DNA from: QKMZ01 sp012965515 | GTDB taxonomy: Bacteria > Cyanobacteriota > Vampirovibrionia > Obscuribacterales > Obscuribacteraceae | Direction: 5' to 3' | Assembly (NCBI GenBank): GCA_937879965.1 | Contig: CALFMP010000010.1 | Span: 1 to 64,000, forward strand | Length of the DNA stretch: 64,000 nt | Part shown: piece after piece, positions 53,388-62,674 of the stretch | Position numbering within the stretch: position 1 is the stretch's first letter | Layout of the letters: the number at the start of each line of letters is the position of its first letter | Notes under the pieces: model-generated | What the model saw: only the letters and a program-made list of their open reading frames with translations | The model's database searches: none | What the model was told of the DNA's origin: nothing | Made by a program: the position numbers and the translations under genes

Positions 53388-54242
53388 TTAGTCAGCAGTC
53401 GCTACGCTTTCGCGATTGGCTTCGAGCGAGCCTTCCAGCTTGCCGTCGGCGATCGCCTGGCGCAGCACCTGCATGCCGTGCTTGTATCCCTGCTCGTACA
53501 TCCACATGCAGCGCTTCGTGCTCAGGTTGAACGCGAGACCGCAGATGTCGTCCGCCTCGTGCTCGACGAGCACATGACGCTCGCTGTCCACCTTGGTGGG
53601 CTGTTGCACCACCGGGAGGTAGACCTCACGCCACTGGAAGTAAGCAGAGATGGGGTCTTGCAGCTCAAGGCTGAGCCGCTTTGCGAAGCCGAGCGCCGAG
53701 ATGATGGCGGTCGACTTGCAGAACTCATCGGGGTTGCGGTGGTAAGCCGCACCGTCGATGAGCAACTTGTCGTCGAAGTGCACAGGCAAGAAAACACCGG
53801 GCAGAGCGCCGGAAGCGCTCAAGGCGAGGTGCAGCTTGTAGTCGGTGCCTTCGAACAGCACTGCCTTCTTCGTGCGCGCGTCGCAAGCGACGATGCGCAG
53901 CCGCTGATTGGGCGTCAAACCAAGACGCTCAACGGCTTCTTCCCACGGCTTCTCGAGGCTCAGGAAGCTCATTCCGACCAGGAAGCTCTTCATGTCCGGC
54001 ACCGTGACGGCGCTGGCCAGAAGAAGCGGGTTGCCTGATTTTTCATGAGACTCCAGGAAGAGCTTCAGAATCTGGTCGGAGTTCATGCCGTTCGTGTAGA
54101 AGGACGCGACAATCGCGCCAACACTCACGCCCGTCACTTTGTCGACCAGGATGCCGAGTTCTTCGATAGCTTTGAGCAGACCGATGTGGAAGTAGCCCTT
54201 GACGCCACCGGCGCCAAAGACCAGTTCGACAGATTTGGTCAT
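53388..54242 (-). CDS. Patatin-like phospholipase
   Basis: 284 aa, soluble. All patatin landmarks are present: oxyanion loop GAGGVKGYFHIG, nucleophile elbow GVSVGA (catalytic Ser) and DGAAYHRNP (catalytic Asp of the dyad). Expected to hydrolyse acyl lipids at the cytoplasmic membrane. The start at 54242 has AGGAG 7 nt upstream; a longer start at 54296 lacks an RBS. First gene of a six-gene operon (to 51381) with small membrane proteins, suggesting a membrane-related or effector role. Confidence 0.93.
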   Translation of the reverse strand: MTKSVELVFGAGGVKGYFHIGLLKAIEELGILVDKVTGVSVGAIVASFYTNGMNSDQILKLFLESHEKSGNPLLLASAVTVPDMKSFLVGMSFLSLEKPWEEAVERLGLTPNQRLRIVACDARTKKAVLFEGTDYKLHLALSASGALPGVFLPVHFDDKLLIDGAAYHRNPDEFCKSTAIISALGFAKRLSLELQDPISAYFQWREVYLPVVQQPTKVDSERHVLVEHEADDICGLAFNLSTKRCMWMYEQGYKHGMQVLRQAIADGKLEGSLEANRESVATAD

Positions 54243-55012
54243 GACATAGCTCCTATATACATGTCTTGCAATCTCCACTCGGGGGTTGAATTGCAAAGAC
54301 GGTTTCTACTTCGGCAACATCCGGAGGAAACCGGATTCACCGCATCGATTTCCTCCTTCGGACCGCACTAAGTGCGAATCTGCACAACGCAGCTCTTGCG
54401 AGTTTGCGCTATGCAAACAGCCAAATTGCGGCAGCTTCCAAACGACACATGGTGCCGTTTATCTCTCTGAAATTGGTGAAGGAAGTTGCCTTTTGGTCTG
54501 ATCTGAACGTCTTTTGATGGGGGGAATTGAGAGATACATATGTGGTACTAGAGCTGAAAGAACAAAGCCTATAAAGTCATGTAAAGTCGCCCTCTTTACA
54601 TCTCGTTGCAACCCTTAACTGATAACTCTTTTGCGGTTCTTCAGGTGCACGGGCGCCCGAGATCGAACACTCTATCGTTTCTAACCACATGCGGCCCAAT
54701 TTCACTGTCTCAAACTGACCTTTAATTCTTTGCGTAACCGGGCTCGCTCTCGTGCGCTAGTCTCTAATGTTCGTCTTACGGAGCAGGGGAACCTGATACA
54801 TCTTCGGAACTCTTGCCGCTAGCCTGCACCGGCCGCGCTAGTACCACATATGGTGCAAAGTTCTCGGCGCCGACTTTTGACATTTAATCTGCAGTCACAG
54901 ATTTGCTACAGATTCGCTACCGATTGCTCACGAGCGCCGGTCGATACTCATGGAGCGCTGGCACCCCCGCCTGAGCCACCCCTGATATTCCCTTTGCACA
55001 AGGATCTAGATT
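54243..55012. other. Gene-free region with distant inverted repeat
   Basis: About 770 bp between divergent genes. A perfect 15-bp inverted repeat (54537-54551 and 54838-54852) encloses 286 bp with no gene. Promoter of the patatin operon expected near 54300-54540. Confidence 0.55.
54537..54852. repeat. 15-bp terminal-type inverted repeat pair enclosing 286 bp
   Basis: CATATGTGGTACTAG at 54537-54551 and its exact complement at 54838-54852. The interior has no frame of note. Could be a MITE-like remnant; no flanking target-site duplication is obvious. Confidence 0.5.
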
Positions 55013-55912
55013 ATGTCCCACCCAAGCGTTGAATCAGTAACGTCCAGATTTGAAACGGCAACCAGCTTAAGAGGAGATCGCGCTGATCAGCTTTATCGCG
55101 ATGCAATGAAGGATGCCGATAAGCTCGCTCCCGCGGATCAGCTGAGAGTGATTTCTGGCTTGGTTGAAAAAGGCATTCTTCCCAATGTTTCCATTGCAAT
55201 GGGCCATCTTAACGACGGAAAAGATGGACCGGTTGATATGCATGAAAAGGCAAATCATGGACATCCCCGCAGCTTTTCTGAGCGTGTAGCCAAGGAAATG
55301 TCCACCTCCACTGATTTTGTGAAAAGGGCCAAAGACATTCTTGATAGAAACAAAGACAAAGACTACCCGGAGAAAATGGCCACTGCCGTCGAGGTAGCCA
55401 ATGCGCAAAGGCATTTCAAGTCGCTGCAAGAAAAGTCCGGACCAGACGCTAAGGACGGTCTGTCCAAGAAGAATCTCGAGGATCTCTTGAAGCGAGATGA
55501 TTTGTCGGCCGCAGAGAAAAAAGCGGCAAAATTCCTCCTGGATAAACACGAGCAATTGGGCGAAACGTGGGGAGGTTTGCAGATGGGAACCAGGCGCATC
55601 AAGTCGGAAGGTCTGGCAAAGTATGCAAAATCAGAGCTGGGAGTGGATAGTGAAACAGTCGAATCTGCTCGCCGAAACGCCATCAAGCAAGAAGTGCTCA
55701 AAGATTCGCAAATGAATATTGAGAATGGCGACAGCTACTGGACTCTTGCTAAGAAGAATTTGCCGAAGGACTCAAACAATCAGCAAGTTTTTGCAGAGAT
55801 GCAGCGATTGCAAAGGTTGAACGGCAACAAACCTCTGTACAAAGGTCAGAAAATTATGACGAGAAACAACGATGAAATTGACAGCGAAGTACAACGACGT
55901 CGCGCCGCATAA
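55013..55912 (+). CDS. Helical protein with C-terminal LysM-like domain
   Basis: 299 aa. No signal peptide; charged helical body (KDADKLAPADQLRVISGLVEKG; FVKRAKDILDRNKDKD). The last 60 residues have the LysM pattern (IENGDSYWTLAKKNLPKDSN...RLQRLNGNKPLYKGQKIM), which binds peptidoglycan. A LysM without an export signal suggests delivery by a specialised route or a cytoplasmic role. RBS poor. Confidence 0.75.
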   Translation: MSHPSVESVTSRFETATSLRGDRADQLYRDAMKDADKLAPADQLRVISGLVEKGILPNVSIAMGHLNDGKDGPVDMHEKANHGHPRSFSERVAKEMSTSTDFVKRAKDILDRNKDKDYPEKMATAVEVANAQRHFKSLQEKSGPDAKDGLSKKNLEDLLKRDDLSAAEKKAAKFLLDKHEQLGETWGGLQMGTRRIKSEGLAKYAKSELGVDSETVESARRNAIKQEVLKDSQMNIENGDSYWTLAKKNLPKDSNNQQVFAEMQRLQRLNGNKPLYKGQKIMTRNNDEIDSEVQRRRAA

Positions 55913-56408
55913 GTTCTAAAAATTCAAGGGAGGGTGGGCCGCAGAAATGCGGTCTCATCTATTTTCAGTCGTCCAAGTGCGCCAGACTCCAAACACCCGA
56001 GTCAAACTTCAAACACCCCGACCGGATTTAGCCCACCTTTCGATAAGCAATCGAGAACTGCTTGTTGATTGGCTTTCTCCAAAACTTCAAGCGACATGCC
56101 GCAAATTGCTGATCCTAATCCGGGAGGAGTCGGGGTAGGTCTGACCGAGTTTTTTATTGCTTCGGAATTTCGCAGAGTTTTCTCCGCGGCTAGTACCTGA
56201 TGCAAAGTGGAAAAGGTAAGAATGGTGCGCATTTGGACTATTTTGTTGTCTTTGTGTAAAACCGGACTTCCCACCCCTAAAAACACGTTTCTAAGTGTTA
56301 GGTAAGAGGGAAGTAAAAAATGGGGAAAGACTAAAGACCCAAACCGGATCAGCCGTTTCGCCAAAATTTACTCTGTTATACTCGAATTAGAGAGAGGGGT
56401 CTGGAAAA
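55913..56408. other. Gene-free region
   Basis: About 495 bp. Contains near repeats CCAAACACCCGAGTCAAACTT / CAAACACCCCGACC (55988-56024). No supported gene. Confidence 0.45.
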
Positions 56409-56612
56409 ATGCTTTATTACTTGTGTTCTCGTTGTCAATTTAGAATTCAGGCGAACAAGCACATTTGCCCCACTTGCGGCTACAAAGTTCCGGCGTCGAA
56501 GCCTGAGCAGTCCGAAGAGCAATCTTCTCCGCGTGCAAACGCTTTGCTGAAGATGCTTGGATTGGGCGAGAAGAAAGAAGCTTCGCACGAAAAACCTGCA
56601 CTTGCTGAATAG
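56409..56612 (+). CDS. 67-aa zinc-ribbon protein
   Basis: Begins with a Cys4 zinc ribbon (YLCSRCQFRIQANKHICPTCGYK) and continues as a polar, Glu/Lys-rich tail with a short helix (NALLKMLGLGEKKEA). No strong RBS, GAGAGGGG lies 12 nt upstream. Function unknown; could be a small regulator or a partner of the zinc-ribbon signalling proteins. Confidence 0.68.
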   Translation: MLYYLCSRCQFRIQANKHICPTCGYKVPASKPEQSEEQSSPRANALLKMLGLGEKKEASHEKPALAE

Positions 56613-56710
56613 CATGTAGTTAGCAGTGGTTGCAAAAAAAGTCTTGTAAGGCGGTGCTGTGCATCGCCTTTTTGTTTGCATTCTGCTGTCGAAATGGTTT
56701 GTTGAACAAT

Positions 56711-56857
56711 TTGGGCGCGTGCAACGCGCCCCTACGCTTCGCTGTTGAAATTGGAGCGCGTGCAACGCGCCCCTACGCTTGCTGTTGAAACTGGAGCGCA
56801 TGCAACGCGCCCCTACGCTCCGCTGTTGAAACTGGGGCGCGTGCAACGCGCCCCTTG
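56711..56857. repeat. Four tandem 40-bp hairpin units
   Basis: Units begin at 56711, 56751, 56791 and 56832 (period 40, 40, 41; last partial). Each carries GCGCGTGCAACGCGCCCC (a GGGCGCGT-GCA-ACGCGCCC type stem) and CTACGCT...GCTGTTGAAA. It sits 15 bp past the stop of the transglycosylase gene, so it also provides terminator stems. Confidence 0.92.
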
Positions 56858-56871
56858 GCTCTTTTGCCAGA

Positions 56872-59118
56872 TCATTTTCCGTAGAGCTGTTGGTAGGTCC
56901 AGTAGCTGCCGAAGACTTTGCGGACGTAGTCTCGTGTTTCGCGGAAGGGGATGTTTTCCACAAATAGGTCGAAGTCGCCTGATGTGTGGCGGCGCATCCA
57001 GCTGCCGACGGCACCGGGACCGCCGTTGTAGCTGGCTACGCCGAGCATGGCATTGCCGCCGAAGCGCTGAATGGCGTATGAGAGGTAATAGGTGCCCAGC
57101 TTGATGTTTACTTCAGGGCGTGTGATGTCGCTTTCGCCCGACAACGTGATGCCCACTTTCTTGGCTGAACCATATGCGGTGCCTACCAATAATTGCATCA
57201 AGCCCAGGGCGTGCGATCTCGATACCGCTGACGGCTTGTATCTGGATTCTTCTCTGATCAGGGCGTGCACGAGAAGCGGGTCTACGCCTCGAACCGATGC
57301 GTTTTCAGCGACGTATTGACCGAACTCCAGAGGATAAGACTCTTGCCATATATCGTTCTTAACCGGCTTGCCGTCAGCGAGTTTGCTGGCGGCGCCGATT
57401 GCTTCGAGGTTCATGCCCATCTTTGCGAGAAGCGAGGACTTGAGCGTTCTTGGTGCTGATGGCGGCAGAAGTTCAACACACTCGTCCCACTGGTTTAAAC
57501 GGAACAGGGCTGTGAAGGTTGGGTCAAAAGCAGCTTCAGCACCGGATTTCGTTGCTGGCAGTTCGGGCTCAGGCCAAATCCAATTCGGCTGCGGGTGCTG
57601 GCGTCCTACCTTTGTAGACCAGCCTGCATCATGACCTCCTGGCTTCAATGCAGCAAGGCGGTGACGGGCTCGATAACCATAGTAATTGCTTGGGAAACGT
57701 TCAAAAGCGGCTGTATAAGCGTTTATCGCCATGCCCTTTTGACCGAGTCTCTCTTGCAATTTTCCAATCCAGAAAAGCAGTCGGGCTGCTTGTCTGGTCT
57801 CGGGGTATTGGCGCGCTGCCTGCGTTCCAATCTGAATCGCGGCAGGGTAGCGTTTCCTATCTCCAGATTTTGCCTCATGCCAAAACAGCCACCATGAGGA
57901 TTCGGCCGCGAATTCAGAGGTAGGGAAACGCTTAATGATTTCACGGAAACAAGGCAGTCCCTCGTCTCCATTGGCCCGGATGCCGATGTTCCACAATGCC
58001 GCATCGGCATGAACCGGGGCGGCCGCAAGGCATGCCTTCCAGAGATCAGATGCTTGAGCTTTGGTGAGTGGGTTACTTAAGACAGCTCCAGCTGCCGAAT
58101 AAGAACGGCTGTTTGGATCGTTCTTGATCGCCTGGATGAGCGTCGCGCGTGCATCGTCGTGTCGATTTACGTGACTGAGAGCTATTGAGCGCAGAAAAAG
58201 GTTTTTACCGGAATCGGCTCTTTCCCAGGCTTTCAGAGCACCATTCCAATTGCCGAAGTTGTAATAGGCTTTTGCTAGGAGATCATAGTCTGCCGGAATC
58301 AGTTGAATCGTACCTTGGGCCGCTAGCGCTTCGAGACGTCCCGCTATCTCTGGGGCAAAGCGTCCGTCGGGCGCATTTTTTAGATAGTCTTTGAAGAGCG
58401 CGATGGCTTGATCCGCCGCTTCTTGCGTTGGAGCCGGTGTGGTCTTGAGAGTCAGGTCGGCAATGTAGTAAGACGATCCATAAGAGTACTTGCTTGTCGG
58501 TGCTTCTTGTTTCACTAACTGAAAAAGCTGCATGGCGGATTCATATTCGCCCGCTTTGAGAACCGTCTGCGCAAGCGTGTAGTCGGCATACGCCTTATCT
58601 TCCGGCGTCTTTGCGGTTGCTTTTAGAACTCGCAGGCATTCACGAATTTGCGCGTCGTCAGCTGCTTTTGTAGCAATTTCCAAAATATGTTTGCTGGCAC
58701 GCTGGCTAAGAGGCGCATATTTGGCAGCGTTTTTGAACAGACCGAGCATGGTCGTATAGGTTTCATCCGTTTGTCCGCTGATGCCAACCGGGCTCCAATC
58801 TTTCTTGAGCAGTTTGGCGAGCACGTAGCTAGCCTCCTGCTTTGTTGTTTGGCTGACTCCTGGGTGCTCGATTAGTTCTTTCAGCTTGTCGCTTGTAGCC
58901 TGGGGCGGCTCACTTCCTAGCTTTTCAACGATTTGATCGAGTGAAGGCGCACCCGTCATCGCTGCAAATGCGCTGAACCAGCCGTTTTTCCCTTCGCCAC
59001 TATTGCCGCCCAATGCACATCCGGACGCCAGGCTGGCTAAAAGGACGATTGCCAGAGCGCTGCCCTTCCGCGACGCGAACTTTTCAACTTTGAAGCTCTG
59101 AAATTGCCGGCGTCGCAT
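56872..59118 (-). CDS. slt: Slt70-like soluble lytic murein transglycosylase, lipoprotein
   Basis: 748 aa. Lipoprotein signal (AIVLLASLASGC lipobox). About 480 residues of TPR-like helical superhelix as in Slt70. Then a C-terminal SLT domain: ALIREESRYKPSAVSRSHALGLMQLL with the catalytic Glu of REES, KLGTYYLSYAIQRFGG, and VASYNGGPGAV. It cleaves the MurNAc-GlcNAc bond of peptidoglycan in the periplasm. The start at 59118 follows GAGGCAAG and gives a normal lipoprotein signal; the frame is open to 59196. Divergent from the cysteine-desulfurase-like gene with a 107-bp shared promoter region. Presence of Slt with lipobox points to a diderm cell. Confidence 0.94.
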   Translation of the reverse strand: MRRRQFQSFKVEKFASRKGSALAIVLLASLASGCALGGNSGEGKNGWFSAFAAMTGAPSLDQIVEKLGSEPPQATSDKLKELIEHPGVSQTTKQEASYVLAKLLKKDWSPVGISGQTDETYTTMLGLFKNAAKYAPLSQRASKHILEIATKAADDAQIRECLRVLKATAKTPEDKAYADYTLAQTVLKAGEYESAMQLFQLVKQEAPTSKYSYGSSYYIADLTLKTTPAPTQEAADQAIALFKDYLKNAPDGRFAPEIAGRLEALAAQGTIQLIPADYDLLAKAYYNFGNWNGALKAWERADSGKNLFLRSIALSHVNRHDDARATLIQAIKNDPNSRSYSAAGAVLSNPLTKAQASDLWKACLAAAPVHADAALWNIGIRANGDEGLPCFREIIKRFPTSEFAAESSWWLFWHEAKSGDRKRYPAAIQIGTQAARQYPETRQAARLLFWIGKLQERLGQKGMAINAYTAAFERFPSNYYGYRARHRLAALKPGGHDAGWSTKVGRQHPQPNWIWPEPELPATKSGAEAAFDPTFTALFRLNQWDECVELLPPSAPRTLKSSLLAKMGMNLEAIGAASKLADGKPVKNDIWQESYPLEFGQYVAENASVRGVDPLLVHALIREESRYKPSAVSRSHALGLMQLLVGTAYGSAKKVGITLSGESDITRPEVNIKLGTYYLSYAIQRFGGNAMLGVASYNGGPGAVGSWMRRHTSGDFDLFVENIPFRETRDYVRKVFGSYWTYQQLYGK

Positions 59119-59225
59119 ACTTGCCTCGCTTGTCAATTCTTCTTTTGCTCGATTCTTCAAAGCAGAAGTATTGGTTGAATTTAGAAATGCTAGCATGGCA
59201 GTTCTGCACCTTGCTTTGTTTGAAA

Positions 59226-60473
59226 ATGAACCCAGAGGGCGCTACCTCCCAGCTTATTTACATGGACAATGCCGCCACCAGCTACCCCAAGCCGGAGGGT
59301 GTGTACAATGCTGCCGACCAATATTTCCGGCATGCGGGCAATCCAGGGCGGGGCGCTCACAAGATGGCACTTGACTCCGCCAGGCAGGTATTCGAGATCC
59401 GGGAAAAGGTCGCAAAGTTTCTCAAAATCCGCGAATCCGAGCGGTTGATCTTTACACCCGGCTGCACCTATTCGCTAAATATGGTTTTGAGCGGGCTCTG
59501 CCGACCGAATTCAGCGACTGGTCAGAACGCTCATCTCAAACGCGGCGACTCTGTTCTTATCTCGTCTCTCGAACATAATGCCCTGATGCGCCCATTGACG
59601 CGTTTGGCACGAGAGCTTGACCTGCAAATAGTCAAGCTGCCCTATGAGCCGGGCAAAATTTTTTCAGTTGCAGAGCTGCGGCGTCTGCTGAATGAAGTGC
59701 GTCCCAGTCTTGTCGCTACCATGCACGCCAGCAATGTGACCGGAGAAGCAATTGATATTGGTGCTGTCGCTGCCAGCTGTCATGTAGCTCGTACACCGCT
59801 TCTTGTCGATGCCGCACAAACCGCCGGACTGGAGAAGCAACATTTGATCCACCCCGGAATCTCCTTTTGGTGCGCATCTGCACATAAGGGACTATTCGGA
59901 CAACCTGGTTTGGGTTTGCTGCACGTCTCTAAAGAATACGACCTGGAGCCACTGATTGCCGGTGGCACAGGTTCCGCTTCTGAGGATTTGAACATGCCTG
60001 TTGTCTATCCCGACCGGTTGGAGCCTGGCACAGCTGCAGGACCAGCTATTGCGGCACTGGGAGCGGGCGTAGACTTTGTGGAAAGTGTCGGCGCCGATGT
60101 GATCCTTCAACACGAAATCAGGTTGAGCGATGCGTTCATTTCATTTCTAAATGCATCGAACAATGTTCGCGTATATTCTCCAGGCAATGTCAATAATAGC
60201 GGTTCGATCATCCCGCGTGTGGCCAATGTTTCATTCGCCGTGCCCGGTATGACAGCCGATCGAGTTGTCGATGCATTGGACAAGGAATTCAACATTGCAG
60301 CGCGCGGAGGTCTGCACTGCGCGGCACTTGCGCATGAAACGCTCGGTACGACCGAAGCGGGATTAGTTCGATTGAGCTTCGGTTATTTCAATACCGAATC
60401 TGAGGTAAACGAGCTTGCCCGGGCGGTTCACGAAATCAGTCAGAGAGCCGCGGCAACCGCCGGACCTTCTTGA
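59226..60473 (+). CDS. Cysteine-desulfurase-family aminotransferase class V
   Basis: 415 aa PLP enzyme. Motifs: IYMDNAATSYPKPE at the N-terminus, SLEHNALMRPL, VTGEAIDIGAVAASCH, VDAAQTAG, PLP lysine in CASAHKGLFGQPGLG, and active-site Cys in AARGGLHCAALAHETLGT. The layout fits the stand-alone cysteine desulfurase family rather than IscS/SufS of an operon; no iron-sulfur assembly genes lie nearby. The start is uncertain: ATG 59226 is chosen by alignment of MDNAATSYPKP, without a clear RBS; the frame is open to 59121. Confidence 0.92.
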   Translation: MNPEGATSQLIYMDNAATSYPKPEGVYNAADQYFRHAGNPGRGAHKMALDSARQVFEIREKVAKFLKIRESERLIFTPGCTYSLNMVLSGLCRPNSATGQNAHLKRGDSVLISSLEHNALMRPLTRLARELDLQIVKLPYEPGKIFSVAELRRLLNEVRPSLVATMHASNVTGEAIDIGAVAASCHVARTPLLVDAAQTAGLEKQHLIHPGISFWCASAHKGLFGQPGLGLLHVSKEYDLEPLIAGGTGSASEDLNMPVVYPDRLEPGTAAGPAIAALGAGVDFVESVGADVILQHEIRLSDAFISFLNASNNVRVYSPGNVNNSGSIIPRVANVSFAVPGMTADRVVDALDKEFNIAARGGLHCAALAHETLGTTEAGLVRLSFGYFNTESEVNELARAVHEISQRAAATAGPS

Positions 60474-60689
60474 AACTGACAAACAAATTTTGTCTTTGCG
60501 ATTGCAAAGCGGCATGTCTGCTCGTGCTCCGTGCTGCTACAAATTTTTAACCTGCGCGCAAAAGTGGGAACTTGCACGTCCCTCCAGCGTCACTGGGTTG
60601 GTTGTCCCCGACTGGGCGTATATAACACTCTCAAGTAGTCCTCCTAAGAGATTCTCTTAAGACTGCGCCATTTGCCCGAGGAAGTGCGT

Positions 60690-61274
60690 ATGAAACGTCA
60701 GACGTTCAAAGGAGTCATCGCTAGTGCATCTTGCCTTCTTTCATTGCAAGCTGCAATTCCGGCGATAGCTCAAACAACTATGTTGATGGGTTCTGCTACC
60801 CACAACACTGCTGCTACAAAAGCTACTACCACCAGTTCCGTTAGATTGACGCCGCCCCAAACACCGCGCTACGACTATCGTCCCGTAGCCCAACCAGCGC
60901 CGCGGACTGTTTATCAAACAAGAACAGTGTATGTAAAAGATAATAGAACTTATTTCCAGAGACATCCTAAGGTCAAAGCTGCAACGATCGGTGCCGGAGT
61001 CGGCGCCGGCGCAGGCGCTTTGACCGGTTTGGTGACTGGACGTGGAGTGTTGCGTGGTGGCGCCATTGGTGCAGGAACCGGTGCCGGTGTAGGACTGGTT
61101 CGCTCCAGCACAACCATGAAACGCCATCCCATCATTCGTGACGTCGCCACAGGTACGCTTGTCGGCGGTGGTCTCGGTTGGGCCGGTTCGCGCCGACGCG
61201 GCACAATCGCCAAGACGGCTGGTGTAGGCGCCGCGCTCGGACTGGGCGTCGGCTTGTTCAAACATCTTCAATAA
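60690..61274 (+). CDS. Exported glycine-zipper protein
   Basis: 194 aa. Signal peptide (VIASASCLLSLQAAIPAIAQ), a Thr/Pro/Arg-rich stalk (TPPQTPRYDYRPVAQPAPRT), then a Gly/Ala-rich region (about 100-185) of glycine-zipper repeats (AATIGAGVGAGAGALTGLVTG; VGAALGLGVGLFKHL) typical of membrane-inserting or outer-membrane-associated proteins. ATG 60690 follows GAGGAAG. It precedes the TPR lipoprotein by 12 nt, so likely co-transcribed. Confidence 0.85.
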   Translation: MKRQTFKGVIASASCLLSLQAAIPAIAQTTMLMGSATHNTAATKATTTSSVRLTPPQTPRYDYRPVAQPAPRTVYQTRTVYVKDNRTYFQRHPKVKAATIGAGVGAGAGALTGLVTGRGVLRGGAIGAGTGAGVGLVRSSTTMKRHPIIRDVATGTLVGGGLGWAGSRRRGTIAKTAGVGAALGLGVGLFKHLQ

Positions 61275-61286
61275 CGGGTTAATCTC

Positions 61287-62366
61287 ATGTCTATGAAATT
61301 TCCTTCGACGCTTGCACTGGTTGTTATCGGTGCGGCTGCAATTGGCTTCGCAGGCTGCGCTCAGCAGAAGGATGCAGTGTCGCTGCGCAACGAAGCGCAG
61401 TTGCTGGTCAACAAAGCCGAGTTCTCGCGAGCTGAAGAATTGCTGCGAACACAGCTTGCGCATGATGAAAAAGGGTACGGAGCGGAGGCGATGGAAATCA
61501 CTCCCAATCTGGATTTGCTAGGAGATCTATATTTGCGCGAAGGACGTCTCGGTGAAGCTGAGACCATGTACAAAAGATCCGTTGCCATTAAAGAGAAGAG
61601 TTTGAAACCGCATATGATGGACCTTTCGACTAGCCTCAACGGGCTTGGCCGCACGCTTACCGCGCGTGGACATATGGTCGAAGCTCAACCTGTTTTGGAA
61701 CAAGCGATATCGCTGCGCGAGGAAAATGACACTACTAATGGTGTTGCTATCGCCGATAGCGAGAATAGCCTTGCCTCGTTCTATGTAGGTTCTGGGCAGT
61801 ATGCGGATGCCGAAAACCTGTACAAACAGTCAATCGCTCACTACGAAAAGTCTGTTGGAAAGGGCAGCATGGAAGCCGCGAATGTTCGCAACAACCTGGC
61901 AAGTTTGTATTATGTTCAGCAAAAATATGATCTTGCTCAACCGATGTTCGAATGGGTTCTCTCCACATACGAGCGTAACTTGGGTGATGCGCACCCCGAT
62001 GTCGCCAGCGTTTTGAACAACCTGGCAGAATTGCATCGCCATAAAAAGGAATACGGAGTTGCCGATGCTCAGTATAAGCAAGCAATTCAGATACTTGAAA
62101 AACGCCCGGGAGCGGATACCAACCCTTCGCTTGCTTGTGTTTTGAACAATCAAGCTCTTCTGTACGCCGCCCAGAGTCGCAATCTCGATGCCGAACCTTT
62201 GGCCAGGCGAGCGGTTGCAATTTACGAGCGTGCGGCCGGAGCGCCGCCGGTTGCTGTCGCCAATGCCCTGCGCACTCACGCTTCGATCCTCTCGAAGTGT
62301 GGGCGATCTGAGGAAGCACAGCAAGTTCAGCAAAAGGCTTCGCGTTTAATCTCATCTAGCCGATAA
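61287..62366 (+). CDS. TPR lipoprotein
   Basis: 359 aa. Lipoprotein signal with lipobox GFAGC near residue 24. The rest is about eight TPRs of the kinesin-light-chain type (LYKQSIAHYEKSVG...VRNNLASLYYVQQKYDLAQPMFEWVLSTYERNLGDAHPDVASVLNNLAELHRHKKEY). A periplasmic protein-protein scaffold. No strong RBS; 12-nt spacing after the glycine-zipper gene suggests an operon. Confidence 0.88.
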   Translation: MSMKFPSTLALVVIGAAAIGFAGCAQQKDAVSLRNEAQLLVNKAEFSRAEELLRTQLAHDEKGYGAEAMEITPNLDLLGDLYLREGRLGEAETMYKRSVAIKEKSLKPHMMDLSTSLNGLGRTLTARGHMVEAQPVLEQAISLREENDTTNGVAIADSENSLASFYVGSGQYADAENLYKQSIAHYEKSVGKGSMEAANVRNNLASLYYVQQKYDLAQPMFEWVLSTYERNLGDAHPDVASVLNNLAELHRHKKEYGVADAQYKQAIQILEKRPGADTNPSLACVLNNQALLYAAQSRNLDAEPLARRAVAIYERAAGAPPVAVANALRTHASILSKCGRSEEAQQVQQKASRLISSSR

Positions 62367-62674
62367 GTCGAATTACAGTTTCTCCCCACCATCAATGAGC
62401 CGTGCATTAAGTGCATGGCTTGTTGACTTTTTGACTAAGTAGCAAATTGTGTCTCGGCCGGGTGTTTCTGCATGCCAGAGACTTTCGCCCAGTTTCGAAA
62501 TCCCGGGAAGTAATAGCCGCAAATAGTTTGGGAAAAATAGGCAGGAACGCCGGTGGGCGAACAGCGAATTGTGTCTGATATTCTCATCAGTTTCCCCGGT
62601 ATCCAAACGTGCCTGTATCGCCGGAATGTTCGGCTGGCAGGGTATAAAGACCTCGTCTCCGGCGTGCGACTAGA
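62367..62674. other. Gap before the last kinase
   Basis: About 308 bp with no gene seen; promoter of the kinase gene expected. No hairpin with a T tract noticed. Confidence 0.45.

Noticed and set aside
56376..57014. Minus-strand frame reading through the 40-bp repeat array
   Set aside because: Its apparent protein repeats only reflect the DNA tandem array and it overlaps the transglycosylase gene.
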